Assembly (NCBI GenBank): GCA_964387285.1
Contig: CAYLWO010000012.1
Location: forward strand, 1 to 64,000
Length of the DNA stretch: 64,000 bases
Direction: 5' to 3'
Source: Anaerohabitans sp964387285
Lineage (GTDB): Bacteria; Zhuqueibacterota; Zhuqueibacteria; Residuimicrobiales; Residuimicrobiaceae
Positions within the stretch are counted from its first letter, which is position 1, and each line of letters starts with the position of its first letter. The notes below the pieces were generated by a model that saw only the letters and a list, made by a program, of their open reading frames with translations, did no database searches and was not told the origin of the DNA. This document shows, piece after piece, positions 55,386 through 64,000 of this stretch. A program made the translations under genes and the position numbers.

Positions 55386-57614
55386 ATGGCTGAAATGAAA
55401 AAAACCTATTCCTATCAAGAACGGCTTGACGCCCTGCGCGCCGCCAAAATGCAGCATACAAAAGAAAAGTGGGAAGCGATAGGCGCCATGGACATGGACG
55501 ATCATGGTCTCATCTTGCCGCCGGCAGAGAAGCGCAAAGTCGTGCAGGTTATCAGCGGTTCAGGCGTGCCCATCACCGACATCTTGTTAGCCGGCTTTGA
55601 AATTAAAAGCAATCACCCCAGCGGCGGCTTTTTCGGCCCAACGGCCTGCGGTGAAAATTTTCGCCGGCTGCTGGAAATGCAACCGACCTATATTGATCCC
55701 ATGAGTTCATTGGCCGGCGGCTATATGGTCAACTTTATGTCTTACCGGGACCCGGCGTGGAATCCGGATTTTGACTATCCGCACCTGAAACCGGAAATCG
55801 ACAAGTATAAAATAACTTCCGGTATCGGCGCTGTCCAGCATTTTTGTCAAGACCTGGCCATCGGTTTCCAGTTGGGCTGGGCCGGCATTCAAAAAAAGAT
55901 CGAGCATTATCGCGCCATTAATACCAGCGCGGAATCACAAGAACTCTATATCGGTTTAGACCATGTGGTGCTGGGGATGCAGAACTGGATTGGACGCCAT
56001 GCCAGGGCTGCGCTGCAAATGGCAGAGGCCGAGGATAATCCGTTGCTGAAGGAAAATCTGCTCGAGATGGCGGGCATCAATTTACGCCTGATCAACGAGC
56101 CGCCGCAGACCTTCCGCGAAGCGATCCAGTGGATGCTATGGTTTCAGCTGGCCGCCAAGATGTACAACTTTAGCGGCTCCCTGGGCCGCATCGATCAGTT
56201 GCTTTTGCCCTACTACTTGCAGGATGTTGCGGCCGGCATTCTCGACGATGAGGAAGCCATTTTTCATCTTGCCTGTCACTTTATCATGGATACCAGTTAT
56301 AGTCAATTGGGCGGACCGGATTGCGATGGCCGGGACGTTACCAATAAAGTTTCCTTTCTGGCGCTGGAGGCTGCACATCGTCTGCGCATTCCGACCAATA
56401 TCGGCGTTTGTGTTGCGGACGATGTTGACGAAGGACTGTTGCGCCGGGGCGTGGAGATCATGTTTCAGGATCGCACCGGCATGCCGAAATTTCTCGGCGT
56501 CGAAAACACAGTCAAGGGATTTGCGAAAAACGGTTATCCTTTGGAAATCAGCCGTCAACGCGCCTATTCGGGCTGTCACTGGTGCGCCTTGCCCGGCCGC
56601 GAATATACGGTCAACGATTGCGTCAAGATAAATTTTGCCGCCGTGTTCAACGTAGCCTGGCAGGAAATGCTGGCGGATCCGTCGCTTTCGCCAAGTACCG
56701 AACGATTATGGACGCTTTTTGAGAAACATCTGCAGCGCGCCGTTGCCGTGACGGCAGCCGGCCTTGATTTTCACATCGAACATATGCACGCCGTGTTTCC
56801 CGAGTTGGTGCTCGATCTTTTGTGCTATGGTCCGATTGAAAAAGGCCTCGACGCGTCGCATGGCGGCGTCGAGTTTTGCAATCTTTGCATCGATGCCGCA
56901 GCCTTGGCAACCGTGGCCGACTCTTTTGCTGCCGTGGAACAGCGCATTGAGAAAGAACAGCGTTTGACCTGGGCAGAGCTGACGCGTCATTTGGAATCCG
57001 ATTGGTCCGGCGCTGAGGGTGAAAGAGTGCGATTGCTGATGCGCAACATCCCACGGTTCGGCCATGGCGGTTCCCGCGCCGATGAGTATGCTGTGCGCAT
57101 CAGCGACGCCTTTACACGCCTGGTCAAGGAAAAACCGACGCCGGCAGGCTATAATATGATCCCGGGCATCTTTTCCTGGGCAGCTAACATTCTCATGGGC
57201 AAGGACGTTGCAGCCACGCCTAACGGAAGACATGCATGGGCGCCTATTTCCCACGGTCCAAATCCGGACCCGGGATTTCGCCAGGACGGCGCGCCCACAG
57301 CCCTGGCCATTGCCGTTGCCAAAGTGCAATCGGGTTGGGGCAATACGTCGCCCATGCAAATCGAACTGGATCCCGGCATTTCCCGGGACCAAGAGGGCTT
57401 GGCACAGGTCGCCAGTCTGATAAAAACCCACTTTAAATTGGGCGGCACGCAGATTAATTTCAACATCGTCAACAAGGAGCAGATTCTGGCCGCACACAAG
57501 GATCCGAGTAAATTTCCGGATTTGGTTGTGCGCGTCACCGGATTCAGCGCTTATTTTGCCAGCTTGTCGCCAGAGTTCCGGCAAATGGTGGTGGATCGCA
57601 TTATTGCGGAATAG
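55386..57614 (+). CDS. Divergent glycyl-radical enzyme of the PFL-like superfamily
   Basis: Glycyl-radical enzymes generate a thiyl radical for C-C, C-N, C-O or C-S cleavage, in anaerobic conditions. The 742-residue protein has the C-terminal radical loop RVTGFSAYF, with Gly719 as the likely radical site. The active-site loop is YSGCHWCALPGREY with C397 and C400. Aligned by eye with dehydratase loops (GCVEP), C397 matches the catalytic Cys, but the Glu two residues later is Trp. The Cys-Cys of pyruvate formate-lyase is also absent. Its reaction is therefore not predictable. N-terminal landmarks include GGFFGPTACGEN. No clear Shine-Dalgarno precedes ATG 55386. Confidence 0.9.
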   Translation: MAEMKKTYSYQERLDALRAAKMQHTKEKWEAIGAMDMDDHGLILPPAEKRKVVQVISGSGVPITDILLAGFEIKSNHPSGGFFGPTACGENFRRLLEMQPTYIDPMSSLAGGYMVNFMSYRDPAWNPDFDYPHLKPEIDKYKITSGIGAVQHFCQDLAIGFQLGWAGIQKKIEHYRAINTSAESQELYIGLDHVVLGMQNWIGRHARAALQMAEAEDNPLLKENLLEMAGINLRLINEPPQTFREAIQWMLWFQLAAKMYNFSGSLGRIDQLLLPYYLQDVAAGILDDEEAIFHLACHFIMDTSYSQLGGPDCDGRDVTNKVSFLALEAAHRLRIPTNIGVCVADDVDEGLLRRGVEIMFQDRTGMPKFLGVENTVKGFAKNGYPLEISRQRAYSGCHWCALPGREYTVNDCVKINFAAVFNVAWQEMLADPSLSPSTERLWTLFEKHLQRAVAVTAAGLDFHIEHMHAVFPELVLDLLCYGPIEKGLDASHGGVEFCNLCIDAAALATVADSFAAVEQRIEKEQRLTWAELTRHLESDWSGAEGERVRLLMRNIPRFGHGGSRADEYAVRISDAFTRLVKEKPTPAGYNMIPGIFSWAANILMGKDVAATPNGRHAWAPISHGPNPDPGFRQDGAPTALAIAVAKVQSGWGNTSPMQIELDPGISRDQEGLAQVASLIKTHFKLGGTQINFNIVNKEQILAAHKDPSKFPDLVVRVTGFSAYFASLSPEFRQMVVDRIIAE

Positions 57615-57702
57615 CAGCAGGTCAGATTAACAAACAGGGAAAGCAACCCGTTTCATCCGTGTTCGCTTTAAAATATTTAACCGGCTTTAAGGATAGGAAA
57701 TA

Positions 57703-58791
57703 ATGAGTACGCCGCGCCAACGATTTCTGGATTATGTTCGCGACCCCAAGTCTCACCGTCGCGTGGTTTCCCCCTTTTTACCCGACGCCGGAGTCATCCG
57801 GCAAACCCTGACTTTCCTCGGACTGTCCGTTACCGATGATTTCATTCAGAACGAGATCGCGCTGAGCCAGGAGTTGGATTATGAACCAATGTTCATGACC
57901 GAATGCGCCAACCTGATCTTTCCCTGGCAAAAAGAAAGCCGGGCTGACGACGAATATGATTACTATTATATACCGACCGCCAAAGGCACCTGGCATCGTC
58001 GCATCCGCAAAAACTCCCAGCTCTGGGACGAAGAATCCGGTTGTCCGGTGCAGAGCGAGCAGGATCATGCCATGCTGGTGCAGGTGTGCGAGCAAGTCGA
58101 GGGACAGGGCGATATCATTCGCAACTATTTCAGGTCGTTTCGACAAAGAGTCGGCGATAACGGCGTCATCGTCATCGGCCATCCGCATCCTTCCTGGTTA
58201 GGATCTCAGATCAGTCCACAGAGCATCTTTTTTCATTGGCAGGACTATCGCGCCGCATTTAAACGCAGCATGGACGCCATTTATGAGGCATCGCTGTTCG
58301 TCATGTCCATTGCCATTTCCGAGGGGATCGATTTTATGAGCGATTCCAGTTATGGACTCGAGATGACCTCTCCGGAACTTTTTATGGAAATGGATCTGCC
58401 TTACATCCGCGGTTTCAGCGACTGGACGCACGACCGCAACGGTCTTTTTTGGTATCATAATTGCGGTTACACGCGCAAATTGATCCAGGACGGCACTTTT
58501 AACATGTTGGGCGCTGATGTCATCGAAACCATTGCGCCGCCGCCAGAAGGCGACAATGACCTGGCCTCGTCCCGGCAGATGCTGGCTGCGAATATCTGCA
58601 GCAAGGGCAATCTAAATCTCACTCTGTTGCGCGAAGGCAACCCCGAGGAAATCGAACGGGAAACGCACAAACTGGTCCAGGCGGTACAGGATTATGCGCA
58701 TATTGTCTCCACCGCTGACGCCGTGTTGCCCGGCACCAGACCGGAAAATTTCATCGCTTTCGTTAACGCGGCCAAAGCCGGCCATAGCTGA
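57703..58791 (+). CDS. Uroporphyrinogen decarboxylase-like protein (UroD/MtaA family)
   Basis: The 362-residue protein matches the UroD/MtaA superfamily, which includes haem enzymes and methyltransferases that take methyl groups from corrinoid proteins. GIDFMSDSSYGLEMTSPELFMEMDLPYIRGF and the HNCG motif (YHNCGYTRKLI), a likely metal ligand pair, are seen. GADVIETIAPPPEGDNDL is similar to the UroD C-terminal motif. The haem pathway is not near, so a methyltransferase-like or other role with the glycyl-radical enzyme is more plausible. It lies 88 bases downstream of that gene, after AGGATAGGAAATA. Confidence 0.82.
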   Translation: MSTPRQRFLDYVRDPKSHRRVVSPFLPDAGVIRQTLTFLGLSVTDDFIQNEIALSQELDYEPMFMTECANLIFPWQKESRADDEYDYYYIPTAKGTWHRRIRKNSQLWDEESGCPVQSEQDHAMLVQVCEQVEGQGDIIRNYFRSFRQRVGDNGVIVIGHPHPSWLGSQISPQSIFFHWQDYRAAFKRSMDAIYEASLFVMSIAISEGIDFMSDSSYGLEMTSPELFMEMDLPYIRGFSDWTHDRNGLFWYHNCGYTRKLIQDGTFNMLGADVIETIAPPPEGDNDLASSRQMLAANICSKGNLNLTLLREGNPEEIERETHKLVQAVQDYAHIVSTADAVLPGTRPENFIAFVNAAKAGHS

Positions 58792-58864
58792 GCTTTTTTT
58801 CGGTTTCTATGCACTGCGTATTCGTAATCCAGACTCCGACGCTTTCATCGACAAGGAGAAATGA

Positions 58865-60142
58865 ATGAAGTATAAAATCATAGCCATCCTCCTGCTACTG
58901 ACGCTTGCCTGTGGGACAAAAAAGGAGGATAATAGCAAAACCGTCCGTTTCTGGATGTTCGGCGGCACCCTGACCCAAATGAAATATATGCGTGAACAGG
59001 TGAATCTCTTCAACCAAACTCATGCCGAATTTAAGGTCGACCTGAGTCAAAAAAGCTGGGAACAGAAGCGGGAACTCATTCATGCCAATTTCAGCGCCGG
59101 CACCGGTCCGGATGTCGTGCATGTACATGCCAGTTATGCCGCTGAATTCGGTGATATCGGCTATTTTTATCCGATCAATCAATTCGCCGATTTCGCAGAG
59201 GTTAAAAAATGGTATATCCCCAGACTAATGGAAAGCACCAAATACAAGGAAAACTATTACGGCCTGCCGGGCAACGGCATAGCCTTCACTCTGATTTGCA
59301 ACAAAGAACTTTTTGATCAGGAAGAATTGCAGCCGCCCAAAACTTGGACCGAATTTCGCAATACGGCGAAAAAGTTGACCAAAGATCTGGATGGCGACGG
59401 CCATATCGATCAATATGGATTTTCCATGATGGGCGCCGATCGCGGCGGTTTCGAGTACCGCATCGCACCGTTCATTCTGAAAGCAGGCGGCAGTTTTCTA
59501 TCTCCGGATTTGAAAAAGGTGGAATTCAACAATGCCGTGGGCGTGGCGGTGGTCAATCTGTTTACCGATATGCATCAAATCGATCATTCCATCACGCCGG
59601 GATTTCTCGGCTATTCCTTTACCGATATCAACGACATGCTGGCCAGCAACAAAATCGCCATGAGCATCGAAGGACCGTGGTATCCGCTGGTTCTCCATGA
59701 CAGAAAACCCGGCAAGGAACTGATCACCGTGCCGGTGCCGGTGCCCGATGACCGTCTGGCTGAATATGACAAAGCGCCGACATTGCAGGATATGTGCATG
59801 TTTACCATCAGCAGCGCAACGAAATATCGCAACGAAGCCTGGGAGTTTATCAAATTCATGCGCAATCCGGATGCAGATATGAACTGGATCACGCAGGATT
59901 TCGGCGGTCTGGCCGTCACGGCCAAAGCTTTGTATTCGCCACTAGCGGAACAGGCGCCGAATCTGCCCTTATATCGGCACGAAATCATCAACGCCATACC
60001 CTGGCCGCCGCATCCGCAGATGATGGCCATCGTCAGCGACATCATGGCGCCGTACACCATGAAAGCCATTGTCGGTGAAATGACGATCAGCGATGCCCTG
60101 AACAAGGCGGCGGAGGAGACCACAGCTATTATAAACAAATAG
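58865..60142 (+). CDS. Sugar-type ABC transporter substrate-binding lipoprotein
   Basis: The 425-residue protein is a solute-binding protein of the extracellular sugar (MalE/UgpB-type) family. The signal ends LLLLTLACG with lipidated Cys, and the mature part has RFWMFGGTLTQMKYM, GTGPDVVHVHASYAAEFG, NYYGLPGNGIAFTLICNKELF and WEFIKFMRNPDADM. GGAG precedes the ATG at 58865. The ligand is not predictable, though neighbours suggest it feeds the glycyl-radical locus. It lies 73 bases after the UroD-like gene. Confidence 0.92.
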   Translation: MKYKIIAILLLLTLACGTKKEDNSKTVRFWMFGGTLTQMKYMREQVNLFNQTHAEFKVDLSQKSWEQKRELIHANFSAGTGPDVVHVHASYAAEFGDIGYFYPINQFADFAEVKKWYIPRLMESTKYKENYYGLPGNGIAFTLICNKELFDQEELQPPKTWTEFRNTAKKLTKDLDGDGHIDQYGFSMMGADRGGFEYRIAPFILKAGGSFLSPDLKKVEFNNAVGVAVVNLFTDMHQIDHSITPGFLGYSFTDINDMLASNKIAMSIEGPWYPLVLHDRKPGKELITVPVPVPDDRLAEYDKAPTLQDMCMFTISSATKYRNEAWEFIKFMRNPDADMNWITQDFGGLAVTAKALYSPLAEQAPNLPLYRHEIINAIPWPPHPQMMAIVSDIMAPYTMKAIVGEMTISDALNKAAEETTAIINK

Positions 60143-60206
60143 CCGGGCAATGATAAGTGTGGCTGACAGCCCAATTTTCACAAAGATGAGTTGTATCTGT
60201 AACCTA

Positions 60207-60268
60207 AATTGAGCGATATGTGCTCCAAAAGCAACCTTGCGAAGGTTTGAATCCTTCGCAAGGGTAAT
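60207..60268. repeat. Dispersed repeat family B, copy 2
   Basis: AAATTGAGCGAT, AACCTTGCGAAGGTT and ATCCTTCGCAAGGGT match copy 1 at 50165, but the right outer arm has decayed to ATGCAATTTGAA. It lies in the 339-base gap between the binding protein and first permease genes. Confidence 0.75.
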
Positions 60269-60341
60269 GCAATTTGAATGCGCGCGAAAGGGTGGTCTCG
60301 GCCTACACACCGGCACTGTCATTTGATAATTGTCCTATCGC

Positions 60342-60429
60342 GAGGTTGTCCAAAAAGTAATTTTTTGTAAGTAGTTCCGGCTAGGCGGGACTATCTGTTA
60401 ATTATACATATCAGGTTATTTATTGTCCG
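60342..60429. repeat. Dispersed repeat family C, copy 2
   Basis: GAGGTTGTCCAAAAAGTAA, TAGTTCCGGCTAGGCGG and AGGTTATTTATTGTCCG match copy 1 at 32605, which has about 20 more bases in the middle. Together with the family B copy this element separates the two halves of an ABC transporter operon. Confidence 0.75.
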
Positions 60430-60481
60430 ATAAATTATCAATTATGCATATATCCGATCATATCACAACCGGGTTGCTCCC

Positions 60482-61351
60482 ATGAAAAAAGCAACACCCT
60501 ATCTGCTGCTGATGCCGGCTCTGACGTTCACCCTGTTTGTACTCATTTATCCGCTTTGTCAGAATCTCATCAACAGTTTTCGCGACATCACCATGATGCG
60601 CGGCGCCGGCAAATGGATTGGCTTGCACAATTACGGGCAGGTTTTACAGGATCCGCTGTTCTGGCTTTCGTTTAAGAACTCGTTGTCCTTTTCTTTCATG
60701 GGCACCTTGCTGTCCATGCTGTTAGGCCTGGCCAGCGCGGTTCTACTCAATGAACGCATCGGCAAGATCAACGATGTTTTCAAATTCCTCTACATCCTGC
60801 CATGGGTGGTCTCACCGGTGGTGGGCGGTTTTGCCTGGAAATGGCTGTTCAACGATCATTTCGGCATCATCAATCACATGTTGATCAGCGCCGGCATCAT
60901 CAAGCACGGCATCACCTGGCTTGGCAGCGCAGACACGGCCTTGCTGAGCGTCATTGTCGCCAGAGTATGGCAATTCTTTCCGTTTGCCATGGTCATGTTT
61001 CTGGCAGCGCTGCAAACGATTCCACAGGAGCAATACGAAGCTGCGGCCGTGGACGGCGCCAAAGCCAGGGATAAATTTCTCTATATCACTCTGCCCCACC
61101 TGCAATCCGTTACCGCCGTGTTGTTGCTGCTCGGACTCATCTGGAGCTTTAACGATTTTAACATGGTTTACATCATGACCAAGGGCGGGCCGATCAACGC
61201 ATCCATGGTGTTGCCGGTGTTGGTGCGGCAGTATTCTTTTGTCATGTACGACTTTGGCAAGGGCTCGGCCTTGTCGATGATGATTTTTATGGTGCTGGTT
61301 TCCCTCTCTTTTCTCTATCTGAAAACGCTGAGTAAAAGGGAGAACGCATGA
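60482..61351 (+). CDS. Sugar-type ABC transporter permease 1
   Basis: The 289-residue membrane protein has six hydrophobic segments of the MalF/UgpA type. It begins MKKATPYLLLMPALTFTLFV. The EAA loop, which docks with the ATPase, reads EQYEAAAVDGAKARDKFLYI and TLPHLQS. It overlaps the next permease by four bases. The upstream 339-base gap with repeats separates it from the binding protein. Confidence 0.93.
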   Translation: MKKATPYLLLMPALTFTLFVLIYPLCQNLINSFRDITMMRGAGKWIGLHNYGQVLQDPLFWLSFKNSLSFSFMGTLLSMLLGLASAVLLNERIGKINDVFKFLYILPWVVSPVVGGFAWKWLFNDHFGIINHMLISAGIIKHGITWLGSADTALLSVIVARVWQFFPFAMVMFLAALQTIPQEQYEAAAVDGAKARDKFLYITLPHLQSVTAVLLLLGLIWSFNDFNMVYIMTKGGPINASMVLPVLVRQYSFVMYDFGKGSALSMMIFMVLVSLSFLYLKTLSKRENA

Positions 61352-62160
61352 AAAAAACACTCCTCCTTGGTTTCATGATCGTATTGGCCGGCTTCGTGCT
61401 TTTGCCGTTTTTATGGTTGTTGTTCACCTCTTTCAAGCCCATGACTGAGGTGACGCATTTGCCGCCGCAGTGGATCAGACCCGGCATGAACCTGACAGCC
61501 TATCGCGACATGTTCAATTTTTTACCTTTTACCACTTTTACTTTGAACAGCCTGTACGTCGCCACAGCGACCACCTTTCTGTCGCTCTTTATCGGCAGTC
61601 TAGCCGGATTTGCTTTTGCGCGTTTTCAATTCAAAGGAAAACGGCTGTTTCTTCTGACATTCCTGCTGTCGCAAATGCTGCCAGGCGCTTCGATCATCAT
61701 CCCCCTGTTCCAACTGATCCGCAGCGTTGGTCTGTTCGATACGCTCAGCGGATTAATTATCATACACACGGCAGTGATAGTGCCCTTTGTCATCTGGTTG
61801 TTGTACGGATTTTTCCAGAGCATCCCGGTCGAAATCGAGCAGGCGGCTCTGGTGGATGGTTGTTCTCGAGTGACCGCCATGTACAAGATCGTTTTGCCGC
61901 TGGCCCTGCCCGGTCTGGGCGCCACGGCGCTGTTCGCTTTTCTCGGTTCGTGGAATGAATTCTTTTTCGCCCTGATCCTGACTTCGTCGGATGTAAAGAG
62001 AACCATTCCGGTAGGCATCGGCCTGTTTGTCGGCGAATTCCAGGACGTGTGGAATCAGATGTGTGCGGCAGCCGTGTTTTTCAGCATCCCGCCGTTAATA
62101 TTGTTTGCGTTTTTACAAAAGACGTTCATCAAGGGGCTGTCGGCAGGAGCGGTGAAATAA
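61348..62160 (+). CDS. Sugar-type ABC transporter permease 2
   Basis: The 270-residue protein has six membrane segments of the MalG/UgpE type. The EAA loop is VEIEQAALVDGCSRVTAMYK with ALPGLGATALFAF after. Its ATG overlaps the stop of permease 1. No ATP-binding gene follows: a terminator and a LamG gene come next. A shared multi-sugar ATPase from elsewhere would be needed, as in other MsmK-type systems. Confidence 0.93.
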   Translation: MKKTLLLGFMIVLAGFVLLPFLWLLFTSFKPMTEVTHLPPQWIRPGMNLTAYRDMFNFLPFTTFTLNSLYVATATTFLSLFIGSLAGFAFARFQFKGKRLFLLTFLLSQMLPGASIIIPLFQLIRSVGLFDTLSGLIIIHTAVIVPFVIWLLYGFFQSIPVEIEQAALVDGCSRVTAMYKIVLPLALPGLGATALFAFLGSWNEFFFALILTSSDVKRTIPVGIGLFVGEFQDVWNQMCAAAVFFSIPPLILFAFLQKTFIKGLSAGAVK

Positions 62161-62263
62161 ATTCTGCGTTTATCAAAAATAGCTCTTGCAAATTAAACGA
62201 TTTTCGCCTATAATAATATTGATTTCGTATGGCTTTCGGGGAATAGCCATTAAAGGATCTGGA

Positions 62264-62309
62264 AGGCATGATGGATTTATCCACAGGATAGATGCATGAT
62301 GCCTTTTTT
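62264..62309 (+). terminator. Terminator after the ABC permeases
   Basis: AGGCAT (62264-62269) pairs with ATGCCT (62299-62304), and an inner TATCC-ACA-GGATA adds a second short stem. T6 follows at 62304-62309. This ends the permease operon about 100 bases after the stop. The rest of 62310-62563 has no supported gene. Confidence 0.6.
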
Positions 62310-62570
62310 ATTACCCAAGCTGTCCACCCATGCCGTGTGAGTGCCTTTCATTCCATTATTGGAGTAAGGGTCTAGCATGCTCTTTTCCTGTAAGCTGACG
62401 TTTTTCGAGACTTATGTCGCCCGTTTTGCCCCTGATGCTCGATCTCCTTGACCATTCCTGGCCATTTGTGTGCCATACGCTGTCCGCTTCTTCCAAACCA
62501 AACCGTTTGCGGTAAAGATCATAAAGCCCGTAATCAGCATAAAATAAAAATCAAATTAAGGAGCATGGAT

Positions 62571-64000
62571 ATGAATAAAGTTTTTCGAGTACTCGCTCTT
62601 TTCCTTTTGCTGATGTGCTGCCTAATGCCATCCCTTGCAGCAGAAAAAGAAAAGGCGTTATTCTTTAACGGTAAAACCGATTTCATCGACTGTCCGTTCA
62701 TTCCTTTTGACAAAATGAACAGTTTTACCATCGAAGTTTGGGTAAAAAACTGGAGCGGTTACATTATTAATCAGGGTGGCGCCGGCGATCCGGAAAACGG
62801 CATCTGGCTGAGCACCGACGAAGGGCCTTATGACGGTTGCGCCTGGGAAGTGGATCAGGGTAAGAATTATGCCATCAATATTGGCACTCTCGCTGTCGAC
62901 CAGTGGACGCACATTGCCATGCAATTTAACGGCAAGGAGCAGTCCGTGTTTTTAAATGGCCTATTGGTCAAAAAACAGGCTGCACCGCGACCCGGGCCTT
63001 TTGCTGACGAAAGGAATTTCATTATCGCCGGCATTGAAAAAAGACTGCCTGAATATTCTTGGTCCTTTGGTTCCGGCTATTTACGCTCTATCAAAATCTC
63101 ATCTGTCATCCGTTATCAGGATTCTTTCAAGCCGGAAGAGAATCTCACTGCTGACGGCAAAACCTTGTTACTGTACAATCAAACCAGCCTGCAAAAAAGC
63201 AAGATAGTTGATTTGTCGAAAAACAAATGCAACGGCGCGGTCAGAGGCGTGCGTTTGTTGCCGATTGATGAAATTCATCCTGCCGCCATCAGTGGCATCG
63301 TACGTGGCCCAAGTAATCAACCGCTGGCGGATATCCTGGTGGTGCTGCGCAACAATGATGAATATAATCCTGGCACTTCCCTTATTGCCAAAACGAACAA
63401 CCTGGGTGAATACAAATTATTAGTGAACGATCCCGCACCTTGGTATACCATGTGGGCAATCAAGGACAGTCTGGCGGAGGAGAAACCGCGATTTGAAATT
63501 AAGGAAGGCGAGCACGCCACAGTCAATTTTCTTCTAAATCTTTCCGCATATCAAAAGTTTTCTTCGCTTGGCGCATTGACTGGGAATTGGATATGCCAGC
63601 AGACGAGCGCAGACGGTGGAAAAATAAGAAGGATCTTGCACTGTGAGTGGTTTTACCACTTTAATTTTATGAAATACTCTCTTAGCTTTAAAAAAAACGG
63701 CGAAATCAGATATGAAGAAAACGGCGTATTCAGCTGGAATCCGGATAAAAAACAGTTGATCGAACACGGCTGGAATTCATTCGGAGATCAGAATGAAATG
63801 ATCGTCGAAATAACAGCAGGAAAAATCATTCTAAAAGTCACCCGCATTTCGCCGAACGGAGAGATACACAAGAACATAAGCATGCATTGGTTTGAAAACA
63901 GCAACCGTCTCTGCATTCAGGAGGCGCAGATTGATGCCAACGGTCAGTTACAGCCCGAAGGAGAAGTCCAGGTATTTCGTAGGGTCATGAACCATTCGGA
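62571..64000 (+). CDS. LamG-domain secreted protein, 3' end cut by window edge
   Basis: The frame is open from ATG 62571, behind AAGGAG, to the window end, giving about 476 residues. A signal peptide (VFRVLALFLLLMCCLMPSLA) is followed by a LamG/concanavalin-like domain (ALFFNGKTDFIDCPF, FTIEVWVKNWSGYIINQ, VDQWTHIAMQFNGKEQSVFLNG). A carboxypeptidase regulatory-like fold comes next (ISGIVRGPSNQPLADILVVLRN, NNLGEYKLLVND). The C-terminal part is not recognised. A binding or surface role is likely; no catalytic domain is visible before the window ends. Confidence 0.85.
   Translation, partial: MNKVFRVLALFLLLMCCLMPSLAAEKEKALFFNGKTDFIDCPFIPFDKMNSFTIEVWVKNWSGYIINQGGAGDPENGIWLSTDEGPYDGCAWEVDQGKNYAINIGTLAVDQWTHIAMQFNGKEQSVFLNGLLVKKQAAPRPGPFADERNFIIAGIEKRLPEYSWSFGSGYLRSIKISSVIRYQDSFKPEENLTADGKTLLLYNQTSLQKSKIVDLSKNKCNGAVRGVRLLPIDEIHPAAISGIVRGPSNQPLADILVVLRNNDEYNPGTSLIAKTNNLGEYKLLVNDPAPWYTMWAIKDSLAEEKPRFEIKEGEHATVNFLLNLSAYQKFSSLGALTGNWICQQTSADGGKIRRILHCEWFYHFNFMKYSLSFKKNGEIRYEENGVFSWNPDKKQLIEHGWNSFGDQNEMIVEITAGKIILKVTRISPNGEIHKNISMHWFENSNRLCIQEAQIDANGQLQPEGEVQVFRRVMNHS

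Noticed and set aside
1..64000. A prophage or integrative element
   Set aside because: No integrase, phage structural, conjugation or IS transposase gene other than the RAYT was recognised.

Overview
The window looks like a chromosomal segment of a Gram-negative bacterium of the Fibrobacterota-Chlorobiota-Bacteroidota (FCB) side of the tree, most like Calditrichota or candidate division KSB1. This placement is inferred: one secreted protein ends in a type IX secretion sorting domain (YPNPFNPSTT motif), two others end in a shared module plus dockerin-like repeats, MurE carries the meso-diaminopimelate motif DNPR, and lipoproteins are common. No rRNA or other phylogenetic marker is present to fix the lineage.

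Layout. 1-7.5 kb: minus-strand secreted and hydrolytic proteins (a DUF6786-like lipoprotein cut by the window edge, a GNAT acetyltransferase, a dockerin protein, an M20 amidohydrolase, and a frameshifted deacetylase-like/esterase-like T9SS protein). 7.6-16.1 kb: a plus-strand type I restriction-modification operon hsdM-hsdS-RAYT-hsdR-metallopeptidase, with a REP-associated tyrosine transposase inserted and REP palindromes scattered through it, including inside coding sequence. 16.2-18.7 kb: a TMTC-like membrane TPR protein, then tmRNA (ssrA) on the minus strand with a REP palindrome placed as its terminator. 18.7-24.2 kb: a ribose-type ABC binding protein and permease without ATPase, a decayed Ldh2-type dehydrogenase, and a GH13 debranching-type enzyme. 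24.2-32.6 kb: murE, then arginine genes (N-acetylglutamate synthase-like GNAT, argD, argB, argC, argJ) interrupted by a secreted TPR protein. 32.8-49.3 kb: nearly complete branched-chain amino acid synthesis: a minus-strand operon ilvB-ilvN-ilvC-leuA-leuB-cimA-KimA-like permease, and plus-strand ilvD, leuC and leuD. Two short ORFs missed by a length cutoff, one before ilvB and one before ilvD, encode peptides ending in runs of Leu/Ile/Val and look like attenuator leader peptides. 49.3-54 kb: small proteins, a GH20 hexosaminidase and a second, frameshifted dockerin protein. 54.3-62.2 kb: a plus-strand locus with a glycyl-radical activase, a divergent glycyl-radical enzyme, a UroD-like protein and a sugar-type ABC importer without ATPase. 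62.6-64 kb: a LamG-domain secreted protein cut by the window end.

How it works together. The amino acid genes form linked supply routes: cimA plus leuBCD can make 2-oxobutyrate from pyruvate for isoleucine, ilvBNCD serve valine and isoleucine, leuABCD serve leucine, and argJ, argB, argC, argD and the GNAT cover the acetylated ornithine branch. The hydrolases and importers suggest a carbohydrate scavenger. The glycyl-radical locus is the strongest candidate for undescribed biochemistry, because its active-site loop lacks the C-x-E of known dehydratases and the Cys-Cys of pyruvate formate-lyase. Four dispersed repeat families and several frameshifted or stop-containing genes show a plastic genome or some assembly errors.
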